Below the pieces are notes generated by a model, which made no database searches, was not told the DNA's origin, and worked only from the letters and a program-made list of their open reading frames with translations. A DNA stretch of 7,135 nucleotides from Acetobacteraceae bacterium (GTDB lineage: Bacteria; Pseudomonadota; Alphaproteobacteria; Acetobacterales; Acetobacteraceae): assembly GCA_947446625.1 (NCBI GenBank), contig CANFIE010000207.1, positions 1-7,135 on the forward strand. The letters are read 5' to 3'. How positions within the stretch are numbered: position 1 is the stretch's first letter; each line of letters opens with the position of its first letter. Shown here in pieces: positions 1 to 5,325 of this stretch. Made by a program: the position numbers and the translations under genes.

Positions 1-414
1 CCCGCCGCGCCCCCGCCGCCGCCGGAACCCCCCGCCATCCTGCCGGTGCTGGACCTTGCCGTGCTCGCCGCCCTGGTTGGTGACGAGGCGGCGGTGATTG
101 ACGAATTCCTGGCCGACTACAGCGCCGCCACCATTCCCCTGGCGGCGCAACTGCGGGCAGCGGCCAGCGCCGGAGACGCCGCCACCTGCTGCCGGCTGGC
201 CCACCGGCTGAAATCCTCCAGCCGCTCCATCGGCGCCCTGGCCCTGGGCGCGCTGTGCGCCGCGCTGGAAGCCCATGGCAAGGCCAACGCCGTCAGCGCC
301 ATCACCCAAATGCTTCCCGAATTCGAAAGCGCCCTGGCCGAATTGCAGGCCCGGATCCTGGCCCATCAGGCCAGCCCGGTGGCGCCGCCGCCCATTGCAG
401 GTGCCCAGCCATGA
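1..414 (+). CDS. C-terminal end of an HPt-domain protein, probably a hybrid sensor histidine kinase (5' truncated by the window)
   Basis: The frame is open from the first base, so only the last 137 residues are visible. They begin with a proline-rich linker (a P-A-A-P run, then P-E-P-P), the kind that tethers an HPt domain to a larger kinase. A helical HPt domain follows, with the core motif AHRLKSSSRSIGA; the histidine in AHRLK (codon 202-204) is the expected phospho-acceptor. The LE-containing helix (CAALEAHG) fits the family. A GTG at 46 could serve as an internal start, but it would cut into the linker, so a longer protein is more likely. Known for the family: HPt domains pass phosphate between receiver domains in a multistep relay. 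Inferred: the target is the receiver of the next gene, whose ATG overlaps this stop (ATGA, 411-414). RocS-type kinases of Pseudomonas likewise end in HPt and act with RocR-type regulators. A stand-alone or REC-HPt protein cannot be excluded. Confidence 0.85.
   Translation, partial: PAAPPPPPEPPAILPVLDLAVLAALVGDEAAVIDEFLADYSAATIPLAAQLRAAASAGDAATCCRLAHRLKSSSRSIGALALGALCAALEAHGKANAVSAITQMLPEFESALAELQARILAHQASPVAPPPIAGAQP
399..403 (+). promoter_or_regulatory. ribosome binding site for the REC-EAL gene
   Basis: AGGTG lies 7 bases before the ATG at 411 and inside the end of the upstream gene. It supports starting the response regulator at 411, where the receiver sequence MTTLIIDDDP begins, rather than at codons further upstream in the same open frame. 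Those upstream codons would only add an arginine/proline-rich stretch read out of frame from the HPt gene. Confidence 0.55.
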
Positions 415-1613
415 CCACGCTCATCATCGACGACGACCCCTTCACCCTCAAGCTGCTCACCCGCCAGCTCACCACCCTGGGGGTTGAGGATATCCACTGC
501 TTCGAGGGGGCCGAGGCCGCGCTCAGCTTCCTGCCCGGCATCATGGCCGCCACCACGCTGGTTCTGTGCGACCTGCAAATGCCGGGCATCGATGGGGTGG
601 AGATGCTCCGCCATCTCGGCACCATCGGCTATCCCGGCAGCCTGGTGCTGATCAGCGGTGAGGATGAACGCATCCTGCAAACCGCCGGCCTGCTGGCCAG
701 CGGCCAGGCGCTGAACCTGCTGGGCACGCTGCACAAGCCCATCGCCACGGAACGTCTGCGCGAGATGCTGCTGCGCCACCACGCCCAGCGCCCCATCATC
801 CAGGCCCGTGCCAGCCGCAAGGCCTATACGGCGGCGGAACTGCGCCAGGCCCTGGCCGAAGGCCAGATCACCTGCCATTTCCAGCCCAAGGTCTGCCTGG
901 CCAGTGGCCGGCTGGTGGCGGTGGAAAGCCTGGTGCGCTGGCAGCACCCGCAGGATGGCCTGGTCTATCCAGACCAATTCATCCCGCTGGCCGAGGAAGC
1001 CGGGCTCATCACCGCGCTCACCGAGGTGGTGCTGGCCATTTCGCTGCGCCAGGCCCAGGCCTGGCAGAAACAGGGCCTCACCCTGTCGGTCGCCGTCAAC
1101 GTCTCCATGGACAGTCTGGTGACGCTGGATTTCCCCGACCGCATCGCCCGCGCGCTGGAGGAAACCGGCATTCCGCCTAGCCAGCTGATCCTGGAAGTCA
1201 CCGAGACCCGGCTGATGCGCGACCGCCTGGCGGCGCTGGATATCCTCGCCCGGCTGCGGCTGAAGCGCATTGGCCTGTCGATCGACGATTTCGGCACCGG
1301 CCATTCCTCCTTCGCGCAACTGCGCGACGTGCCCTTCACCGAACTGAAGATCGACCGTGGCTTCGTCCACCACGCCGCCACCGAAACCGCCCGCCGCACC
1401 ATCTTCGAGGCCAGCCTGCATGCCGCCCAGGAACTGGGGCTGAAGACCGTGGCCGAGGGCGCCGAGGATCAGGCGGACTGGGATTTCCTGCGCGCCAGCG
1501 GCTGCGCCATGGTGCAGGGCTTCTTCGTCTCCCGCCCCATGCCGGGGCCGGAGATGCCAGACTGGGCCGCCGCCTGGGCGCAACGCTACTCCACCCTGGT
1601 CGCCGGGGGGTAA
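411..1613 (+). CDS. RocR-like response regulator: receiver + EAL c-di-GMP phosphodiesterase
   Basis: 400 aa, cytoplasmic. Residues 1-120 form a receiver with acidic pair D7/D8, phospho-acceptor D54 (CDLQMPG), S82 and K109 (HKP), all needed for phosphorylation. Residues 140-390 form an EAL domain, which linearises c-di-GMP to pGpG. The signature reads E172-S-L instead of E-A-L, but the acidic metal ligand is kept. Other active-site residues are present: Q158, N230 (VNVS), E262 and E265 (EVTET), D292-D293 (DDFGTG), K313 (LKID), E349 and E352 (AEGAE), and Q369 (QGFF). From memory, P. aeruginosa RocR has E175, N233, E265, D295, D296, K316, E352 and Q372, a constant offset of 3, and the two proteins are nearly equal in length. 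This is therefore very likely an active, phosphorylation-controlled phosphodiesterase. The start overlaps the HPt gene's stop (ATGA), so the pair is probably translationally coupled and cognate. The next gene starts 4 bases after its stop. Confidence 0.94.
   Translation: MTTLIIDDDPFTLKLLTRQLTTLGVEDIHCFEGAEAALSFLPGIMAATTLVLCDLQMPGIDGVEMLRHLGTIGYPGSLVLISGEDERILQTAGLLASGQALNLLGTLHKPIATERLREMLLRHHAQRPIIQARASRKAYTAAELRQALAEGQITCHFQPKVCLASGRLVAVESLVRWQHPQDGLVYPDQFIPLAEEAGLITALTEVVLAISLRQAQAWQKQGLTLSVAVNVSMDSLVTLDFPDRIARALEETGIPPSQLILEVTETRLMRDRLAALDILARLRLKRIGLSIDDFGTGHSSFAQLRDVPFTELKIDRGFVHHAATETARRTIFEASLHAAQELGLKTVAEGAEDQADWDFLRASGCAMVQGFFVSRPMPGPEMPDWAAAWAQRYSTLVAGG
1605..1610 (+). promoter_or_regulatory. 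G-rich ribosome binding site deciding the TTG start of the GH8 gene
   Basis: A run of six G lies directly before the TAA of the phosphodiesterase and 7 bases before the TTG at 1618. No ATG, GTG or TTG occurs in this frame between the upstream in-frame stop at 1441 and 1618. Any later start would remove the signal peptide. The TTG is therefore the best start despite being a rare initiation codon. Confidence 0.45.
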
Positions 1614-1617
1614 CGGC

Positions 1618-2685
1618 TTGCTCCGCCTCGCCGCGCCCAACCTGTCGCGCCGCGCAACCCTGCTGGGCCTGGGCGGGCTCGGCCTCGGCCTGCTCGCCCC
1701 GTCGCGCCCGGCCCACGCCGCCGTGCCCGCGGCCGAATGGACGCTGTTCCGCCGCCGCTTCATCCAGCCCGATGGCCGCGTGCTGGACACCGGCAATGGC
1801 GGCCAGTCGCACAGCGAAGGGCAAGGCTGGGGCATGCTCTTCGCCGCCCGGTTCGACGACCGCGAGACCTTCAACCGCATCCATGCCTGGACCGCCCGCG
1901 TCCTCACCCGCCCGTCAGATGCGCTGCACGCCTGGCGCTGCGCCCCCAACACCATCCGCGTGGACGACCTCAATAACGCGACGGATGGTGACCTGCTGAT
2001 CGCCTGGGCGCTGCTGGAAGCCGCCCGCCGCTGGCACGACCCCGCTTTGGCCGAAGCCGGCGCCCGCCTCGCCGCCGATATCCTCCGCCTGCTGGTGCGC
2101 GAAATCGGCCCGCACCGCGTGCTGGTGCCCGGCCTGCGCGGCTTTGAGCATCCCGACTACCTGGTGGTGAACCCCTCCTACTACGTCTTTCCGGCCTTTC
2201 CCGCCCTGGCCGCCGCCTGCCCGGATCCGGCCTGGCTGGATGTCGCCGCGCATGCCATCGGCATGTTCCGCCAGTCCCGCTTCGGCACCTGGAACCTGCC
2301 GCCCGACTGGCTGGCCATTTCCGGCCGCCCCGGCCCCGGCCGCCCGGCGCCCGGCTGGCCCAGCCGCTTCTCGTTCGACGCCGTCCGCGTGCCGCTCTAC
2401 ATGATCTGGGCCGGCCTCGGCGCCGAACCCGCCGTGCTCGGCGCCGCCCGGCTCTGGACCGACGCCCGCCACCGCACCATGCCCGCCTGGGTCGACCTCA
2501 ACAGCGGCGAAACCCCGGGCTACACCGCGCCCAGCGGCATCGCCGCCGTGGCCCGCCTCACCATCGCCACCGCCCTGGGCCGTGGCCGCGCAACCGAACT
2601 GCCCAGCGTCGCCCTGGCCACGGACTACTACTCCGCCGCCCTCACGCTGCTCACCCACCTCGCCTGGCAGGACCGCGGCCCATGA
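1618..2685 (+). CDS. bcsZ: exported family-8 glycoside hydrolase, BcsZ-type endo-1,4-beta-glucanase
   Basis: 355 aa. The N-terminus has a twin-arginine-like signal (S10-R-R-A-T-L-L, then a Gly/Leu-rich core) and a likely cleavage after A34 (PAHA|AVPA), so the enzyme should act in the periplasm or outside. The GH8 fold is clear. SEGQGW places the catalytic acid at E67. A-T-D-G-D-L-L-I-A-W with the following LLEAARRW (121-139) matches the GH8 signature pattern, with D123 in the substrate-binding site. F-D-A-V-R-V-P-L-Y gives D254 as catalytic base. The E67-D254 spacing of 187 is close to E55-D243 in E. coli BcsZ (recalled). Known role: inverting cleavage of beta-1,4-glucan, usually cellulose, during or after its synthesis. 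No cellulose synthase gene is in the window, so the bcsZ name rests on sequence alone, and another beta-glucan could be the substrate. The gene is probably co-transcribed with the phosphodiesterase, and its stop overlaps the next ATG. Confidence 0.93.
   Translation: MLRLAAPNLSRRATLLGLGGLGLGLLAPSRPAHAAVPAAEWTLFRRRFIQPDGRVLDTGNGGQSHSEGQGWGMLFAARFDDRETFNRIHAWTARVLTRPSDALHAWRCAPNTIRVDDLNNATDGDLLIAWALLEAARRWHDPALAEAGARLAADILRLLVREIGPHRVLVPGLRGFEHPDYLVVNPSYYVFPAFPALAAACPDPAWLDVAAHAIGMFRQSRFGTWNLPPDWLAISGRPGPGRPAPGWPSRFSFDAVRVPLYMIWAGLGAEPAVLGAARLWTDARHRTMPAWVDLNSGETPGYTAPSGIAAVARLTIATALGRGRATELPSVALATDYYSAALTLLTHLAWQDRGP
2669..2672 (+). promoter_or_regulatory. ribosome binding site for the DUF2939 gene
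   Basis: AGGA (within GGCAGGA) sits 9 bases before the ATG at 2682, inside the last codons of the GH8 gene. Together with the ATGA overlap at 2682-2685 it supports this start and translational coupling. Confidence 0.5.
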
Positions 2686-3353
2686 CCCGCCGCCCGGCCA
2701 AGCCCCCGGTGAACCCCTACGACATCGACCTCGCCTGGGATGAACTCTACGACGCCCAGCCCAGCCTGCCGCCGCCGCCCACCATGCCGCGCCGGCGCCG
2801 CTTTCGCGGGCTGCTGCGCTTTCTGCTGCTGCTGCTGGTGCTGGGTAGCGGCGTCGCCGGCGTCTTGGGCTTCCAGCTCTACAGCGCCACCGCCCAACTG
2901 CTCCGCGCCATCGATACCGCCGACGCCCGTGCCCTGGAGGGCCGGGTGGACTGGCCCGGCCTGCAGGACAAATTGCGCACCGACCTGGAACAGATGGCCC
3001 AGGACGCCCTGGCCCCGGCGCTCGGCGGCGCGCAACCTTCGCCCGGCGCCCGCGCCTTCCTTGGCGGCATCATCGAGGCCACGGTGGTCGCCGAGCGCCA
3101 GCCCGCGCTGCTCGCCCTCACCATCCAGGGCCGGGTCTTCCACAGCCGGCGCAACGCCCGCAACCCACCACTGGCCGAAGCGCTTGGCCCGGTCAGCCTG
3201 CTGGCCAATGGCCGTGGCGCCCAGTTGGATTTCAGCGGCGACAATTACGGCCGCAGCGCCGGCATCGGGCTGTGCCTGGGCCTGGCGCAGGGCGGCTTCA
3301 CCTCGCCGCGTCTGCTCGCCCTGGCCTGGCCGGAACGGGGGCGGCGGTGTTGA
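2682..3353 (+). CDS. membrane-anchored DUF2939-family protein of unknown function
   Basis: 223 aa. Residues 1-42 are a cytoplasmic tail with proline runs ending in a strongly basic cluster (RRRRFR, 37-42). One transmembrane helix follows (about 44-66, very Leu-rich), and the rest should face the periplasm by the positive-inside rule. Just after the helix, QLYSATAQLLRAIDTADA and the RVDWPGLQDKLR segment resemble the DUF2939 pattern, in which a short helix counts residues up to a 'Y/W-x-x-L-x-x-x-L' stretch. This is a family-level match from memory and says nothing about biochemistry. The C-terminal half carries a probable beta-rich region (LALTIQGRVF; AQLDFSGDNYG). The ATG overlaps the stop of the cellulase gene, so it is probably the last gene of the operon. 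Its place beside an exported cellulase suggests an envelope role, but no function can be assigned. Confidence 0.75.
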   Translation: MTRRPAKPPVNPYDIDLAWDELYDAQPSLPPPPTMPRRRRFRGLLRFLLLLLVLGSGVAGVLGFQLYSATAQLLRAIDTADARALEGRVDWPGLQDKLRTDLEQMAQDALAPALGGAQPSPGARAFLGGIIEATVVAERQPALLALTIQGRVFHSRRNARNPPLAEALGPVSLLANGRGAQLDFSGDNYGRSAGIGLCLGLAQGGFTSPRLLALAWPERGRRC

Positions 3354-3367
3354 GCGCGCCCCCGGCT

Positions 3368-5179
3368 TCAGGCCACGCCGGGCAGGGCCGGTGGCAGGCG
3401 GCCGGCCCGCAGCAGGGCGGTGGCTGCTGCCGCATCCACCGGCGGGCTGAGGTGATAGCCCTGCATCAGCCGGCAACCGGCGGCCAGCAGAAACTCCACC
3501 TGTGCCGCGCTCTCCACCGCGGTGGCCATCACGTCGATGCCCAACTCCCGTGCCAGCGCCAACGCCGCCCGCGCCAGGCTCCAGTCATGCGTTGCGCGGT
3601 TGCCGCCGGCCAGCAGCCGGGGCGCAATCTTCAGCCGGGCGAAGCCGAAGCTGCCCAACTGGTCCAACGAAAGCGGGCCAATGCCAAAATGGTCCACCAC
3701 CACATGCAGCCCCAGCATGTGCATGCGGCGCAATTCCGTGCCGGGGCCGCCGGCCTGCTCGGTCACCAGCGCGTCCAGCACCTCGAAGTCCAGCCACTCC
3801 GGCGTCACGCCGTACCGCGCCATCACCGCGCCCACCTTGTCCACAAACCCGCCGGCTGGGCTGAACGAGGCCCTGGCCAGGTTGATCGCCAGCTTCACCA
3901 GCGGCACCCCGGCCTCGCGCCAGGTGGCAAGCTGGCGGCAGGCGGCTTCCAGCACCCAGAGGTCCAGTGCCGGCATCAGGCCGGATTTTTCCGCCGCCGC
4001 CATGAAGCTGCCCGGCATCAGGCGGCCCCGGCGCGGATGGTTCCAGCGCAGCAGCGCCTCCATCCCGGCAATCCGACCCTCGGGCTGGCTCACCTGCGGC
4101 TGGTAGAACAACTCCAACTCGCCCCGCCCCAGCGCGCCGCGCAATTCCTCGGCCAGGCTCACCCGCTCGCGCACCGCCGCATCCATTTCCGGCGCAAAGA
4201 AGCAATAGCGGTTGCGGCCCTCATCCTTGGCCCGATACAGCGCCGTGTCGGCCTGCATCATCAACTCATCGCCCTTGGGGTGGCCGGCCCGGCTCAGCGC
4301 AATGCCAATGCTGGCGCTCATATGCCGGTCGCGGCCGTTCAGGTGGAACGGCTTGGCCAGCATGGCCAGCAGCTTGGCCGCCACCAGCCCGCAATCGGCC
4401 GGCTCGCGCACCCGCTCCAGCAGCACGGTGAACTCGTCGCCGCCCAGCCGCGCCACCATATCGGTCTCGCGCAGGGTCTGCCGCAGCCGTCCGGCCACGG
4501 CACGCAGCAGCATGTCGCCGGCATGGTGGCCCAGCGTGTCGTTCACGTCCTTGAAGTTGTCCAGGTCCAGGAACAGCACGCCCAGCCCCTCGCCGTTGCG
4601 GCGCGCGGCGGTTACCGCCTGGGCGGTGCGTTCCGTGAAGGCGCCACGATTCGCCAACCCCGTCAGCGGGTCTATCCGCGCCAGCCGGCCCAGCCGCTGC
4701 TGCACCGCCACGGTCTCATGCGTCGCAGCAATATCCTGCGCCGCCCGCTGCACCACCAGCGCCAGCCGGCCCAGCCGGTCGGTCTCCACATAATCAAAGG
4801 CGCCCAGCCGCATCGCCTCGGCGGCGCTGGCCTCGGCGCCCGGCGGCAGCAATACCACCCAGCGCAGGTCCAGGCTGCGCGCCGCCAGGGCCTGCTCCAC
4901 CGCAGCCAAGGGGTAATCCGGCGCGCTGGCATCCACCAACAACAGGCTGAACCCCGCCGCGTCCGGCGCATGCAGGCTGGCCAGGCTGCCCACCGCCTCC
5001 AGCGTCGCATGCACCTGGCCCTGGCGCAGATGCTCCACCACGGCGCTGGCCAAGGGCGCGGGTTCCAGCAGCAACACCCGCATCGGTGGCATGGCGCCAG
5101 CCCGGCTGGCATGCGTCGCCCGGGGTGTTTCCACCGCCTCTGCCCGCGCCAACCCAAGGCCAACACGCCCGTGCTGCAT
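3368..5179 (-). CDS. pseudo-receiver-GGDEF-EAL protein: probable diguanylate cyclase with a degenerate EAL
   Basis: 603 aa from the ATG at 5179, no membrane segment. Residues about 33-150 form a receiver-like domain. D83 fits the phospho-acceptor, but the acidic pair is E-P, and the conserved Thr/Ser (LLPPG) and Lys (DYVET) are missing, so phosphorylation is unlikely. Residues about 165-330 form a GGDEF domain with DPLTGLANR, LDLDNFK, RLGGDEF (GGDEF at 246-250) and a proper I-site RETD (237-240, five residues upstream), so synthesis of c-di-GMP with product inhibition is expected. The EAL domain (about 345-590) keeps E374-A-L, N433, E466, K517 and Q573. However, DD reads D496-H497, the ExTE loop reads EVLD, and AEGxE reads ATAVE, replacing a catalytic Glu by T553. 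Hydrolysis is therefore doubtful, and the domain may bind c-di-GMP or GTP. Other in-frame starts are TTG 5200, GTG 5188, ATG 5092 and ATG 5083. ATG 5179 has the best upstream purine stretch. The first 30 residues have weaker codon bias, so 5083 is a serious alternative. Confidence 0.9.
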   Translation of the reverse strand: MQHGRVGLGLARAEAVETPRATHASRAGAMPPMRVLLLEPAPLASAVVEHLRQGQVHATLEAVGSLASLHAPDAAGFSLLLVDASAPDYPLAAVEQALAARSLDLRWVVLLPPGAEASAAEAMRLGAFDYVETDRLGRLALVVQRAAQDIAATHETVAVQQRLGRLARIDPLTGLANRGAFTERTAQAVTAARRNGEGLGVLFLDLDNFKDVNDTLGHHAGDMLLRAVAGRLRQTLRETDMVARLGGDEFTVLLERVREPADCGLVAAKLLAMLAKPFHLNGRDRHMSASIGIALSRAGHPKGDELMMQADTALYRAKDEGRNRYCFFAPEMDAAVRERVSLAEELRGALGRGELELFYQPQVSQPEGRIAGMEALLRWNHPRRGRLMPGSFMAAAEKSGLMPALDLWVLEAACRQLATWREAGVPLVKLAINLARASFSPAGGFVDKVGAVMARYGVTPEWLDFEVLDALVTEQAGGPGTELRRMHMLGLHVVVDHFGIGPLSLDQLGSFGFARLKIAPRLLAGGNRATHDWSLARAALALARELGIDVMATAVESAAQVEFLLAAGCRLMQGYHLSPPVDAAAATALLRAGRLPPALPGVA

Positions 5180-5181
5180 CG

Positions 5182-5189
5182 CCCCCACC
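5182..5189 (-). promoter_or_regulatory. candidate ribosome binding site supporting the ATG at 5179
   Basis: On the minus strand GGTGGGGG ends 2 bases before the ATG at 5179; its GGTGG part is 5 bases from the start. No comparable purine-rich element precedes TTG 5200, ATG 5092 or ATG 5083. It is not a perfect Shine-Dalgarno sequence, so it only tips the balance. Confidence 0.35.
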
Positions 5190-5212
5190 GAACGTATCAA
5201 GAAAAAATGAAT

Positions 5213-5218
5213 CTTATA
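5213..5218 (-). promoter_or_regulatory. candidate -10 element for the leftward GGDEF-EAL gene
   Basis: On the minus strand TATAAG matches TATAAT at 5 of 6 positions and lies in the AT-rich island. The hexamer 17 bases upstream (TCGCCT) is no -35 box, which would suit an activator-dependent promoter. A start near 5204-5207 would give a leader of roughly 25 bases to the ATG at 5179. Confidence 0.3.
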
Positions 5219-5237
5219 TTTATTTATCCAACACTAG

Positions 5238-5251
5238 GCGATGCAGATCAA
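5238..5251 (-). promoter_or_regulatory. candidate FNR/FixK-family binding site
   Basis: On the minus strand TTGAT-CTGC-ATCGC matches the FNR/FixK consensus TTGAT-N4-ATCAA at 8 of 10 positions, with one half perfect. Its centre (5244.5) is about 38-41 bases upstream of the start expected from the TATAAG box, near the -41.5 position of class II activated promoters. One degenerate palindrome can arise by chance, so this is a hypothesis. Confidence 0.25.
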
Positions 5252-5325
5252 TGTCACCCCAGGATCGAAAGCCAAAAAGGCAAGGCTTGGGCCGGTAAAC
5301 CACCTCATTTGCTCGGAATTGCGCC

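Larger units (their letters stand above)
5180..5325. other. divergent intergenic region with an AT-rich island
   Basis: This 146-base gap separates the two divergent c-di-GMP genes and is the only sizeable non-coding stretch. Bases 5201-5230 contain 5 G/C out of 30, against a strongly GC-rich background, so it is the natural place for promoters of both genes. A weak inverted repeat (AAGCC at 5269-5273, GGCTT at 5284-5288) lies in the leader of the rightward gene. No small gene or RNA was recognised. Confidence 0.75.

Noticed and set aside
366..1973. 535-codon open frame on the - strand
   Set aside because: It runs opposite the REC-EAL and cellulase genes, crosses their junction, and gives Gly/Gln/Ala/Arg-rich sequence without a domain.
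1915..2658. 247-codon Gly-rich open frame on the - strand
   Set aside because: It is a shadow of the GH8 gene, with glycine- and alanine-dominated low complexity and no motif.
3361..3382. Possible shared terminator between the convergent genes (CCCGGC, 10-base loop, GCCGGG)
   Set aside because: The stem is only 6 pairs, overlaps the stop codon of the leftward gene and lacks a T tract on either strand. Hairpins of this kind are common by chance in such GC-rich DNA.
5093..5110. CCAGC-CCG-GCTGG and adjacent GCATGC palindromes near the alternative starts of the leftward gene
   Set aside because: They are short, lie in what is probably coding sequence, and no protein-binding consensus was recognised.
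5269..5288. Inverted repeat AAGCC-N10-GGCTT in the leader of the rightward gene, considered as an operator or attenuator
   Set aside because: Five-base arms with a long loop are too weak to support a regulatory call without conservation data.
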